Below are positions 17,124-23,681 of a stretch of 24,847 nucleotides of DNA, piece after piece. The notes beneath the pieces are model-generated. The model was not told the DNA's origin, ran no database searches, and was given only the letters and a program-made list of their open reading frames with translations. Numbering within the stretch: position 1 is the stretch's first letter; each line of letters opens with the position of its first letter. A program made the translations under genes and the position numbers. Origin of the DNA: a virus; the IMG/VR virus record IMGVR_UViG_3300025087_000800, positions 1-24,847 of that record, one strand, 5' to 3'.

Positions 17124-17912
17124 CTAAAGTATGGAAAGTGTAGCCGGAATCGTAACCAACAAGACCGGCATAAACACGCGAATTTCAATCCATACAGAAG
17201 GTACAGCAAGCACCAACATGAAAAGCCCCATGACAAGATAGGTGATGTCGGCCCCGACAAATACGGCGAGACCGACATACCATGCAAGAAGCAAAAAGAA
17301 TAAGATATGCTCATAGCGAAACCCGAACCGGAGATCGTCAAGATTCCGCTTGAGCATAACCGCGCTGCAATAGCGTTTCTTTTTCCCGTAATATATCCTC
17401 GGTATGGCATACCCGGTAAGGAATACCCCCATGAGGAACAATGCCCCCACTATTCCTCCGGTGAGGACATAGTAAAGAATGGGAATGAACACGCCAGTTT
17501 CGCGGTTGAGTGCGGCCAGTAACGTAAGGGGCACCAGCCACACAAGGTGCTGCTGACTCTGTGTTGAAATAGCGCAAGCCGACGCAAGGAACCCGAACTC
17601 AAAGAAGCAGTCGGCGTAATCGAACAAAAAGAACACCGGCAGTATGGCCGTTAAAAACAAAACGCCATGCCACCATGTATATCCAAAAGACTTACAATAA
17701 AAAGCGAAAGAAAGAAGGGCAAACCATATCCCAAGACCTTTGATTAAGATATATCGGTACTTGCCGTTGAACACTGGAAGATATTTATATAGCCACGGAA
17801 CCAGTACCCGATACTGCATTGGGGCCATAGATTCATTCTTGAGAACCGGCGCGATAGACCCATACCCATTCCAGACGACGTTCATATTATAACTGGTCAT
17901 CCGCAGTTCCAC
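17124..17912 (-). CDS. Polytopic membrane protein, GT-C-like; start uncertain
   Basis: 262 aa from GTG 17912. It has about seven transmembrane segments. The N-terminal loop contains MAPMQYRVLVPWLYKYLP and a later TALLAALNRETGVF-type region contains an NRE motif; both are typical of membrane glycan glycosyltransferase-like proteins of the GT-C type. The start is problematic: neither GTG 17912 nor ATG 17900 has a Shine-Dalgarno. The in-frame DNA upstream is open to a TAA near 17970 and encodes SLLVTFILALLLLYVELR, an obvious transmembrane helix, but without ATG, GTG or TTG. The true protein may begin upstream, or be reached by frameshift from the 38-aa gene. A polytopic enzyme between portal and capsid genes is unusual. 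With the GT-A-like gene it could modify host or virion glycans. Confidence 0.6.
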   Translation of the reverse strand: MELRMTSYNMNVVWNGYGSIAPVLKNESMAPMQYRVLVPWLYKYLPVFNGKYRYILIKGLGIWFALLSFAFYCKSFGYTWWHGVLFLTAILPVFFLFDYADCFFEFGFLASACAISTQSQQHLVWLVPLTLLAALNRETGVFIPILYYVLTGGIVGALFLMGVFLTGYAIPRIYYGKKKRYCSAVMLKRNLDDLRFGFRYEHILFFLLLAWYVGLAVFVGADITYLVMGLFMLVLAVPSVWIEIRVFMPVLLVTIPATLSIL

Positions 17913-17944
17913 GTAAAGCAGAAGTAAGGCAAGTATGAAAGTAA

Positions 17945-18061
17945 CTAAAAGCGAAGCGGACCTCCCTTATAAATTCCGATGACCTTTTCATGTCCATCAT
18001 CGAATTTCAAACACACGAATTTGAAATACTCGGACTCTGTAATTTCTCTCTCTATTACCAT
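17945..18061 (-). CDS. Unknown 38-aa peptide
   Basis: From ATG 18061 to TAG it encodes a charged peptide beginning MVIEREITESEYFKFVCLKF and ending KGGPLRF. The ATG lies 7 nt inside the end of the preceding gene (ATGGTAA), so it fits the coupled chain. Its 3' end contains AAGGGAGG (17961-17968) 10 nt before TTT-TAG. A Shine-Dalgarno-like element at that distance before a stop is the arrangement used to stimulate -1 frameshifting, and the -1 frame enters the transmembrane helix of the next gene. It could be a small protein or the N-terminus of a longer fused product. Confidence 0.5.
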   Translation of the reverse strand: MVIEREITESEYFKFVCLKFDDGHEKVIGIYKGGPLRF

Positions 18062-18285
18062 TCCGCACCCATTGAAAAAGAGACTAAGTCCTTTGGATCA
18101 TTAGGCAATCCGAGTTTTTCACGCATTACTTTTGCTTCTTCTTCTTTCGCTATTATATAATCTCCAACTGGATATATGCTGGACATATCATCGGGGTCAT
18201 GCCCCGGATAGAATTTCTGAAACATCTTCTTACCAAATTCCTCCATTGGTATAATAAAAAACGAAGTAGAACAAAAATCACTCAT
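18055..18285 (-). CDS. Unknown 76-aa protein
   Basis: Starts at ATG 18285, overlapping the portal stop as TGATG; a GTG 3 nt upstream is an alternative. It begins MSDFCSTSFFIIPMEEFGKK, then a charged segment with PGHDPDDMSSIYPVGDYIIA and a basic/acidic helix EEEAKVMREKLGLP. No family recognised. It is soluble, short and lies directly after the portal, where many phages keep small accessory genes. Confidence 0.6.
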   Translation of the reverse strand: MSDFCSTSFFIIPMEEFGKKMFQKFYPGHDPDDMSSIYPVGDYIIAKEEEAKVMREKLGLPNDPKDLVSFSMGAEW

Positions 18286-20270
18286 CACTGCATCCTTCCT
18301 ACATGGGTATCATTTCTATCGTTGGCGGAGCGATTCGCCTCCGCTTCCGTTCTTGGTTGAGGCGTACGGGCAGAATCGGGTTGCTTACTATCGCCCCCTT
18401 GACTGCCCATAGTCGCCTCCTGACCAGACATCATTTTCATCATCGCCATCTCCTGCAACAACTGCGCCAACGCCATCTCCTGCTGGTCGTCCATAGTCGT
18501 TGACGGCAGTATCTTGTCGATCTTATCCTGTTGCCATGTCCATTGATCGTACAATTCCGCCAGAAGTAGATCGACGCGAGGCCATAGATTCGGAGGGTAT
18601 CCCATATTGGCGTACAGGGTCATCAGGTTCATCAATGGTTGCAACGTCTGGATAATCTGTTGAGCGATAATTCCACGCTGAGTTTCCCGCGTCGAAGCCT
18701 CACAAATAAAATCGACATCGGCCCGTATCTGTGCCGGAGTCATAGTCCGCCACTCAAGACCGCGTTCGCCGATCACCGAAATCACATACTCGTTGGTGAG
18801 ATAATACGAATTGATCGAGTTGCGCTTCTTATACAATGGCCGGACGAAAGTCCTCTCCCAAGTACGGATATAATCGTTAATACCGATCTTGGTTTCCATT
18901 GCCAGAATCTCGGCCTCACCCAACGTCTCGACGCCGGTCTGGGCGATTCCCTCACTCTGATCCTTGATACCAGAAACGCTCTGGCCCATCGTCCGCAACA
19001 TCGACAACCCATTATACAAATCGGGAGATAACGACGGGACATCAGGATAGAACACGGCTTTAGTGACATCATCCCGGTCCTCGACCTCAATAGTCTCATC
19101 GACCGAAGTGTTGATCTGAGCCGGGTCTTTAATGGCGTCGCTGTTAACAACCTTCGGACGCTTAACCAACTGCCGAAGATTGGAAAACCACAACCCCATT
19201 ACCGAATCAAGGGCGTGCTGAATCCCGTGGAAATTATCGACGAACCTCTGACCGATAAGCTCACCGAACTCCTCGATCAAAGAACCGACAATGATATTGG
19301 TTCCCTTAAGCGGGAATGGCTTATAATCGAACCTGACCAGCGTATCCTCATACTGCGTGCCCGTAACCACACCAATCACATAAAATCCAGCCGGATACTT
19401 TTCGCCATTAGAATCGTCCACTTCATCAGCCGGATCATAGTAACCTTGCCATTCCAGATAAATACAATGGTCGGAGAAATACTTCTTATCTACCTCAAGT
19501 CCAGCCAGCCGACGGCGTTCCCGAAGATTATCGTTCTGGGAACTGGTGTCTCCGCCCTGTTCGGAAGTCTTTTTAACCTTGTCTCGATTGAAGAAATACG
19601 TTTCATTGAAATAACTGGGGCGTCTACGAGAGCGGATAATAAATGGTTCGCGGTCCTCGACCGTTTCCTTTTCAGGGGTAAAGAAGAAATCGAACACGTC
19701 GATCAATTCCAACGACGCACCGAGGTAAGTAGGGTACTCGACGATCTTCGGTACGCTGACCGTAATCGGAGTGCCGTCCAGATTAAGGGCCGGTTGACCC
19801 ATATCGTCCATGATGGGTTGTTCTTCGTTGACAACCGTCTCGTCGAACTCTTTCTTAAACACTATCTGGGCCGGACAGATACCATAGATGGCGGCATTGA
19901 GAACGCCCTTCGCGTTCTTGCTCTCGATCTCGTCCTCAGAATCCTGATAATCGAACATCTCCCGCTTAGCGACCGCCTCGCGCTCGTCGGTTTTCTCCCG
20001 GCCATAGATCGAACAAGGACGGTTTTTATAAAAGAGCTTTTCACGGACGCGCTTGACAAGACTATTGACTTGCTCGGTCGTAAAGGGAACTGGAAAGCGG
20101 TTGTTCTTTTCTCGCGAATGGATATTGGTACTCAGTTGAGACGACCGATAATGCTCATACCGTTCCAAACATTCCGTATGAAACGGGCGCAGAAATTCCT
20201 CGGATCGCTCAAAATCCTTGAGAACCTTTTCTACCGCCTTTTGTTGCCAGTCTAAGGTTTCTTCTTCCAT
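18285..20270 (-). CDS. Portal protein
   Basis: 661 aa. The N-terminal helical region (RYEHYRSSQL, NSLVKRVREKLFYKNRPCSIYG), the clip-like segment, the long central region (LERRRRLAG, GERGLEWRTMTP) and the length fit podovirus-type portals. Position next to terL and before the scaffold supports it. The C-terminal 60 residues are Gln/Met-rich helix then Ser/Gln/Asn-rich (QQEMALAQLLQEMAMMKMMS), probably a barrel or disordered crown. It forms the dodecameric ring at one capsid vertex through which DNA is packaged. ATG 20270 overlaps the zinc-ribbon stop as TAATG. I am confident from context and general sequence character. I cannot assign a specific portal subfamily. Confidence 0.85.
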   Translation of the reverse strand: MEEETLDWQQKAVEKVLKDFERSEEFLRPFHTECLERYEHYRSSQLSTNIHSREKNNRFPVPFTTEQVNSLVKRVREKLFYKNRPCSIYGREKTDEREAVAKREMFDYQDSEDEIESKNAKGVLNAAIYGICPAQIVFKKEFDETVVNEEQPIMDDMGQPALNLDGTPITVSVPKIVEYPTYLGASLELIDVFDFFFTPEKETVEDREPFIIRSRRRPSYFNETYFFNRDKVKKTSEQGGDTSSQNDNLRERRRLAGLEVDKKYFSDHCIYLEWQGYYDPADEVDDSNGEKYPAGFYVIGVVTGTQYEDTLVRFDYKPFPLKGTNIIVGSLIEEFGELIGQRFVDNFHGIQHALDSVMGLWFSNLRQLVKRPKVVNSDAIKDPAQINTSVDETIEVEDRDDVTKAVFYPDVPSLSPDLYNGLSMLRTMGQSVSGIKDQSEGIAQTGVETLGEAEILAMETKIGINDYIRTWERTFVRPLYKKRNSINSYYLTNEYVISVIGERGLEWRTMTPAQIRADVDFICEASTRETQRGIIAQQIIQTLQPLMNLMTLYANMGYPPNLWPRVDLLLAELYDQWTWQQDKIDKILPSTTMDDQQEMALAQLLQEMAMMKMMSGQEATMGSQGGDSKQPDSARTPQPRTEAEANRSANDRNDTHVGRMQ

Positions 20271-20500
20271 TATTTCAAGAACTCCCCAATTTTAGTATTA
20301 GTTATTTCGTCCTCGACCGATTTACCATTGGGAATAATGGCCGTCTTTGTCTTTCCTGCCACCTCATCAAGAACAGCCTCCAATTTTTCAATAATGTCGG
20401 TACAGGCCGGACATGGCGCATCGTACTCAACATTAAGACCGGCAATAATATCCTGAATCGTTACGTACCCCTTATCATTGCAGGCCGGACATTTACTCAT
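20270..20500 (-). CDS. Small zinc-ribbon protein
   Basis: 76 aa from ATG 20500, chosen because GAGGGG lies 5-6 nt upstream and the reading frame upstream of it belongs to no recognisable protein. Two CPAC knuckles (C4/C7 and C30/C33), the first as CPACNDKGYV, resemble the DnaJ-type CxxCxxxG repeat and would bind one zinc ion. The C-terminal half is charged and probably helical. It overlaps the 30-aa membrane peptide by ATGA and the portal by TAATG. Function unknown; possibly a partner of terminase or portal. Confidence 0.7.
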   Translation of the reverse strand: MSKCPACNDKGYVTIQDIIAGLNVEYDAPCPACTDIIEKLEAVLDEVAGKTKTAIIPNGKSVEDEITNTKIGEFLK

Positions 20501-20589
20501 AATATCCCCTCGTTCCGCCGGATAAACCAACCAAAGATAATAGGCCAGCCAAGCAAGATGAAATTCCAAATTGGAATATCACAAACCAT
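20497..20589 (-). CDS. 30-aa membrane peptide
   Basis: From ATG 20589 it encodes MVCDIPIWNF, then a hydrophobic stretch (ILLGWPIIFGWF) and a basic tail (IRRNEGIL). One transmembrane segment with positive C-terminus. GGAG lies 8 nt upstream. The stop overlaps the zinc-ribbon ATG as ATGA. Its ATG also overlaps a TAA that closes the old terL reading frame (DEFTGLEWK), suggesting that it once followed terL directly. Function unknown. Confidence 0.5.
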   Translation of the reverse strand: MVCDIPIWNFILLGWPIIFGWFIRRNEGIL

Positions 20590-20600
20590 TATTTCCACTC

Positions 20601-20619
20601 CAATCCTGTGAACTCATCT
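20601..20619 (-). repeat. 19-bp direct repeat, copy 2 (after zinc-ribbon insertion)
   Basis: CAATCCTGTGAACTCATCT matches the copy at 20819-20837 at 18 of 19 positions, offset 218 bp. In the reading frame of terL it encodes DEFTGL, the same residues as the end of the present terminase, followed by EWK and a stop. The copies flank most of the 73-aa zinc-ribbon gene. Confidence 0.85.
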
Positions 20620-20835
20620 GTAGTCCTCCTGTTGTCCAATCGGTTTGCACGGGTCAATAGGAACGCCCGAAGATGTCCAAAAAGCAGGCCAGTAATCATA
20701 ACATTTAGGACAAGACCAATATCCCCTCGCTCCATTATACTCACATGGAATATCGGGCCATTGTGGTGTTGGAACAAAGTCCATCTCTGTCCCACATTTA
20801 CATTTCTTCTTGTTATCACAATCCCGTGAACTCAT
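20614..20835 (-). CDS. Small zinc-ribbon protein inserted at the 3' end of terL
   Basis: 73 aa. The start, ATG 20835, lies in the last codons of terL, with AGGAG 8 nt upstream. The cysteines C6, C12, C14, C31, C42 and C45, with KCKCGTEMDFVPTP and YWSCPKCYDYWPAFW, resemble a zinc-ribbon head. It ends with QQEDYR. A second frame covers the same DNA (20589-20819), but its protein has no sign of selection except the DEFTGLEWK end shared with terL. The gene looks like an insertion flanked by a 19-bp direct repeat. Function unknown. Confidence 0.65.
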   Translation of the reverse strand: MSSRDCDNKKKCKCGTEMDFVPTPQWPDIPCEYNGARGYWSCPKCYDYWPAFWTSSGVPIDPCKPIGQQEDYR

Positions 20836-22471
20836 CTACACTTCTCCTCTCCGGCTTGTAATACGTCCGCCGCTTGCGGTTCGGATCACCAGCCATTAAA
20901 ATATACCGACAGTTGTCGATATGGTCATCATCGACACCACGGACCTTCTCCCGAAACGTCTCCTCGTCCTGCTTCTGTAACCCCTTATATTGATAATGCT
21001 GCATCTGCCACGGCAACGACGCACACCGGAACCCGTCCACCACCGCCCCAGACCCGTAATCGCAACTCTGGAAAACCTTAAACTTCCCGGACTTCAAATA
21101 CTCCCAGAACTTGTATATCCCGGCCTCAAACTTCTTCTCACTCGACTGGTTCGTCCCAAATATCCGTAACCCGTTTGGGTCCGAACGTAACATCTTTATA
21201 ACCGATTCCTGACCAAAAATATCCTTACCCGTCCCGCCCTGGGCCTCGTCCGCCAACATCAAAACCACATTCTCACCGGCGTTCTTGGCCCGTATAAACG
21301 CCTTCAAATCTTCAACCGTCATCTTCTGATGACCTTCAACCCCCCATAACGACCGATAAACAAACGCCTCGCCCTCATCCGACCACGCTACCCAATCCAA
21401 AGCCGTCGGTTTCCGACGATGGGGGTCAATACTCAAGACCCTCGGCCAATGAGTTGGTATCTCAAAGTCTGCAACAACGTGCACATTCCGGCTCCACATC
21501 GGCATAACCAATCCACTCAGCGAAACAAACCGCCCCTCTAACTTAGCCGCCGCCAACCGCTCATCCGTAATCGAAGCCTTGACCGCCGCCACACCCTCCT
21601 GAGACAAATACGGGTTCCGCTCCGTCGAGAAAAACCAGTGATCAACCGTCAAACCCTCCGGCGGCTCCATAACATGACCCTCTTCCCAAACTAGTCCCAA
21701 CTCCGGGGTCATGCTCCCGACCAAATATCCGTTGTAATCCGCCAACCGCATCGAGTTTTCCCGATATATCGCCTCAATCCCATGCTCATCCATATAAATC
21801 GCATGGCAATCATCACCACCATAACTGCCCGGAGCCGCATCCCATTGCTTATATGTCATAAACTTGACCTGCGACCCATTGGCGAAATACAATACCCGGC
21901 TCCCCTCACTCCAGGCCTTATCCCAACTGCCACCCCGCAGCAAATACCGGGGCACTAATTGCTGGAATTTTTTTAAAATAACGCCGCGGATACTGTCTTC
22001 ATACGTAGGCGCGCAATACCGAATATACACCGGGGGGGCAAAACGAGGATTTGAATTTTGGTCGAGATGGTCGGTAGGGGAACCTACATTCCCACCGCAT
22101 TGAATCGGGGCATCGACACCGGGGGGCCACCCCGCCGTAAACCTGCCTGACGGACTGGCTGACCTTACCGGGTGCTCCCCTGCCGCGAATAGGATACAAT
22201 CAACAACAGCCGATTCAGTCTTGCCCGACCTATTACCACCAAACACCCAACGCTCACGAGACGGGCTATAGAAGAACCCTATCTGGTCGTTATACGGCGC
22301 GGCAGACGGTCTAAATGTCCAGAGCCGTTCGTAATTAGCTCGGTAACGTAACTTCTCGGTTGCTCTGATCTTCTGCTTGAGCAAGTCTCGCGTCGATAAG
22401 CCCTGTAGATCGGCCGGCAAGTTCCTGGAGTTGTTCGGTCGTGAGTTCGTCAAGTATTTCCTTATACTCAT
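20816..22471 (-). CDS. terL: Terminase large subunit
   Basis: 551 aa. ATPase: Walker A GGNRSGKT (78-85), Walker B AIYMDE (224-229, Asp228/Glu229), a C-motif-like GSMTPE (252-257). Nuclease domain: LSIDPHRRKPTALDWVAW (346-363, Asp349), a second acidic site VVLMLADEA (Asp408), and VDDDHIDNCRYILM (513-526) as the third. The motor cuts concatemeric DNA and drives it through the portal. The N-terminus up to about residue 45 is encoded inside terS in another frame. ATG 22471 has only a weak Shine-Dalgarno, so a later TTG start is possible. The gene ends in the repeat DEFTGL followed by TGA. Confidence 0.93.
   Translation of the reverse strand: MSIRKYLTNSRPNNSRNLPADLQGLSTRDLLKQKIRATEKLRYRANYERLWTFRPSAAPYNDQIGFFYSPSRERWVFGGNRSGKTESAVVDCILFAAGEHPVRSASPSGRFTAGWPPGVDAPIQCGGNVGSPTDHLDQNSNPRFAPPVYIRYCAPTYEDSIRGVILKKFQQLVPRYLLRGGSWDKAWSEGSRVLYFANGSQVKFMTYKQWDAAPGSYGGDDCHAIYMDEHGIEAIYRENSMRLADYNGYLVGSMTPELGLVWEEGHVMEPPEGLTVDHWFFSTERNPYLSQEGVAAVKASITDERLAAAKLEGRFVSLSGLVMPMWSRNVHVVADFEIPTHWPRVLSIDPHRRKPTALDWVAWSDEGEAFVYRSLWGVEGHQKMTVEDLKAFIRAKNAGENVVLMLADEAQGGTGKDIFGQESVIKMLRSDPNGLRIFGTNQSSEKKFEAGIYKFWEYLKSGKFKVFQSCDYGSGAVVDGFRCASLPWQMQHYQYKGLQKQDEETFREKVRGVDDDHIDNCRYILMAGDPNRKRRTYYKPERRSVDEFTGL
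20819..20837 (-). repeat. 19-bp direct repeat, copy 1 (end of terL)
   Basis: CAATCCCGTGAACTCATCT at the end of terL, 18 of 19 identical to the copy at 20601-20619. It carries the last codons of terL and the start codon of the zinc-ribbon gene. Confidence 0.85.
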
Positions 22472-22796
22472 GCTTCTGGACTATCTCACCTAACAGCTTG
22501 GCACGTAAGTCCAGAACAGTCAAGGCGTTGCGGACAGTCTCGACTTTCAGCTTAGCCCAGTCAATACCTTGTACAATGCGATTGATAATGGCTAAGGTGC
22601 TATTGTCTCTACGTTTATCCAGTTCATAATACTGGATATGGCGCGAAACGCAGTTTTTATCGAGGCCGGAGAACTGTCTTATCAACTCCGCCTGAGTCGC
22701 GCCGGACAGATATTCTTCCTCTATTTCCTTAAGCTGTTCATGCTGACAGACTTTGCATTGCCATTGGTGGCTTTTTTCTACCTTATTTTCGGCCAT
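22335..22796 (-). CDS. terS: Terminase small subunit-like DNA-binding protein
   Basis: 153 aa. The N-terminal part, CKVCQHEQLKEIEEEYLSGA (14-33), matches phage HTH proteins that begin with a CxVCxH zinc knuckle and continue with TQAELIRQF and CVSRHIQYYEL (49-59), where C49 and H53 would complete a zinc site. A helical oligomerisation region (66-120) and a charged C-terminus follow. It lies immediately before terL, overlapping it by 137 nt in a different frame. This supports a small-terminase role: recognising the packaging start and recruiting TerL. The ATG at 22796 follows a G-rich GGCGGGAATAGAGA leader. Confidence 0.8.
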   Translation of the reverse strand: MAENKVEKSHQWQCKVCQHEQLKEIEEEYLSGATQAELIRQFSGLDKNCVSRHIQYYELDKRRDNSTLAIINRIVQGIDWAKLKVETVRNALTVLDLRAKLLGEIVQKHEYKEILDELTTEQLQELAGRSTGLIDARLAQAEDQSNREVTLPS

Positions 22797-22813
22797 TCTC
22801 TATTCCCGCCACA

Positions 22814-22832
22814 ATGCACAATAATTGTGCAT
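22814..22832. promoter_or_regulatory. Perfect 19-bp palindrome between the 64-aa gene and terS
   Basis: ATGCACAATAATTGTGCAT has 9-bp arms around a central A. It sits right behind the stop of the 64-aa gene and 18 nt before terS. It could be an operator, an RNA hairpin or a packaging-related site. No U-run follows on either strand, so a terminator is unlikely. Confidence 0.6.
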
Positions 22833-23026
22833 CACAGTACATGGTAATCTTGTAATATCTCATATTCTTTGATGGACATTAAAACTGGTAGCCCAGCAAT
22901 CGGATCGTATAAAAACAAAGCTGATTTCTCACCGGATAGTTTCTTGATCTTCCCCAAAGCAATTGCCCGGTTTATTTCTGTTCGGTCAAACCATTTTTCC
23001 ATACTGTCCAGTTTCCCTACACCCAT
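22832..23026 (-). CDS. Unknown 64-aa protein, first gene of the late block
   Basis: ATG 23026 or ATG 23002 (MEKWFDRTEINRAIALGKIK). The body is basic and probably a mix of helix and strand (LSGEKSALFLYDPIAGLPVL) with a helical C-terminus. The part from 23002 looks most natural, but neither start has a strong Shine-Dalgarno. It follows the strong minus-strand promoter closely: the longer form leaves only a 10-15 nt leader. As the first gene of the block it could be a regulator, but no HTH is evident. Confidence 0.6.
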   Translation of the reverse strand: MGVGKLDSMEKWFDRTEINRAIALGKIKKLSGEKSALFLYDPIAGLPVLMSIKEYEILQDYHVL

Positions 23027-23044
23027 TGTTCAACATCCGTACAC

Positions 23045-23073
23045 ATTATACAATATGTTCAATATCTTGTCAA
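23045..23073 (-). promoter_or_regulatory. Consensus sigma70 promoter for the leftward (late) block
   Basis: On the minus strand TTGACA (23073-23068), 17-bp spacer, TATAAT (23050-23045): every position matches the sigma70 consensus. The spacer contains the direct repeat ATATTG twice, and TGTTCAA occurs at 23027-23033 and 23056-23062, flanking the -10. These may be operator sites. The start of transcription would be near 23038. Confidence 0.85.
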
Positions 23074-23135
23074 GCATTATTTTGCATTTGTCCAAAAATA
23101 ATACATATAAAAACTAATAATTATATAAAAAACAC

Positions 23136-23165
23136 TTGACAAACAGAATAAAAACCCGATATTGA
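23136..23165 (+). promoter_or_regulatory. Sigma70-type promoter for the rightward block
   Basis: TTGACA (23136-23141) with TATTGA (23160-23165) at 18-bp spacing, preceded by an A/T-rich UP-like tract (AATTATATAAAAAACAC). The upstream AAAAAACACTTGACAA matches the promoter at 24191. Transcription would begin near 23172, putting the hairpin 23176-23190 at the 5' end of the mRNA. Confidence 0.6.
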
Positions 23166-23175
23166 ATAGTAGAGG

Positions 23176-23190
23176 CCGGGATGTTCCCGG
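23176..23190 (+). promoter_or_regulatory. 5'-end hairpin before the first early gene
   Basis: CCGGGA, TGT loop, TCCCGG: a perfect 6-bp stem just 2 nt before the conserved leader motif and at the predicted mRNA 5' end. It probably stabilises the transcript. Confidence 0.5.
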
Positions 23191-23192
23191 TA

Positions 23193-23208
23193 ACCATTAA
23201 CGAGGGAG
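23193..23208 (+). promoter_or_regulatory. Conserved leader/RBS motif, copy 1
   Basis: ACCATTAACGAGGGAG, 5 nt before ATG 23214. The motif ACCATTAAYGRRGGAG recurs before all four plus-strand genes. The 3' part is the Shine-Dalgarno; the ACCATTAA part is extra. Confidence 0.8.
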
Positions 23209-23213
23209 ATGAC

Positions 23214-23450
23214 ATGACCTACAAAATTTATTTAGGTGAGGCTAAGGGTGAAAGTGAGCATTATATCATTCTCGCCGGTCCTGACGGTTCATGCACACTT
23301 GTTAGCCACGTGCCGACGCCGGAAGAATTAGCTGAATTTCTCGACCGAGAAAGGCTGTTTGAGCCGGGCAAGCCCAGACCATTATTATTCGCCTTACGCC
23401 ACCTCAAACGTAGAATGAAAACAGTGAAAGTAAGGGAAATAACGGTCTGA
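23214..23450 (+). CDS. Unknown 78-aa early protein
   Basis: ATG 23214 is chosen because GAGGGAG lies 5 nt upstream; an ATG at 23181 lies inside the leader hairpin and is rejected. It begins MTYKIYLGEAKGESEHYIIL, with a strand-turn-strand segment (ILAGPDGSCTLVSHVP), an acidic helix PEELAEFLDRERLF and a basic C-terminus (RHLKRRMKTVKVREI). No family recognised. Small early phage proteins often inhibit host functions; nothing here shows which. Confidence 0.7.
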   Translation: MTYKIYLGEAKGESEHYIILAGPDGSCTLVSHVPTPEELAEFLDRERLFEPGKPRPLLFALRHLKRRMKTVKVREITV

Positions 23451-23477
23451 CAAAAGGCTTTTAATTGTCGATATTAT
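23447..23477 (+). promoter_or_regulatory. Possible weak promoter before the 55-aa gene
   Basis: CTGACA (23447-23452, overlapping the previous stop codon) and TATTAT (23472-23477) with a long 19-bp spacer. Weaker than the other promoters; read-through from 23172 may suffice. Confidence 0.35.
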
Positions 23478-23490
23478 AGATAGAAAGCAG

Positions 23491-23505
23491 ACCATTAACG
23501 GAGGA
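23491..23505 (+). promoter_or_regulatory. Conserved leader/RBS motif, copy 2
   Basis: ACCATTAACGGAGGA followed by a short A-rich spacer to ATG 23514. It matches the first 10 nt of the leader exactly, with a 1-nt shorter purine run. Confidence 0.75.
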
Positions 23506-23513
23506 ATAGAAAA

Positions 23514-23681
23514 ATGCACAAGAGCGCAATCGACTACGCAATCAAACGCCGAATAAATCTTGGTCGGCTTGCCAACGGACATTACTACATTTGCAACAAT
23601 GGGGATATTGTGCTGGCCAGTTTATTCCCTACGGCCAAAAGCGCGATTGTAATGATGCGCAAGTATAGCCGAAAACATTAG
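23514..23681 (+). CDS. Unknown 55-aa early protein
   Basis: 55 aa from ATG 23514, with GGAGG about 9 nt upstream in the conserved leader. It reads MHKSAIDYAIKRRINLGRLA, then a beta-turn NGHYYICNNGDIVLASLFPT, then a basic helix KSAIVMMRKYSRKH. High basic charge suggests nucleic-acid or partner binding. Its TAG precedes the terminator by 12 nt. No family recognised. The reliable leader and terminator make it a convincing gene despite its size. Confidence 0.7.
   Translation: MHKSAIDYAIKRRINLGRLANGHYYICNNGDIVLASLFPTAKSAIVMMRKYSRKH

Noticed and set aside
16483-17127. 214-aa open frame on the plus strand
   Set aside because: Antisense to the exported and 89-aa genes; no recognisable domain, no leader motif like the real plus-strand genes.
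19215-20255. 346-aa open frame on the plus strand opposite the portal gene
   Set aside because: Long, but entirely antisense to a clear portal gene, with no Shine-Dalgarno or recognisable motif; an open complementary frame caused by the codon usage of the portal.
20589-20819. 76-aa frame overlapping the zinc-ribbon gene on the same strand
   Set aside because: Only its last residues (DEFTGLEWK) make sense, as the displaced end of terL; the remainder lacks motifs, whereas the other frame has conserved cysteine knuckles.
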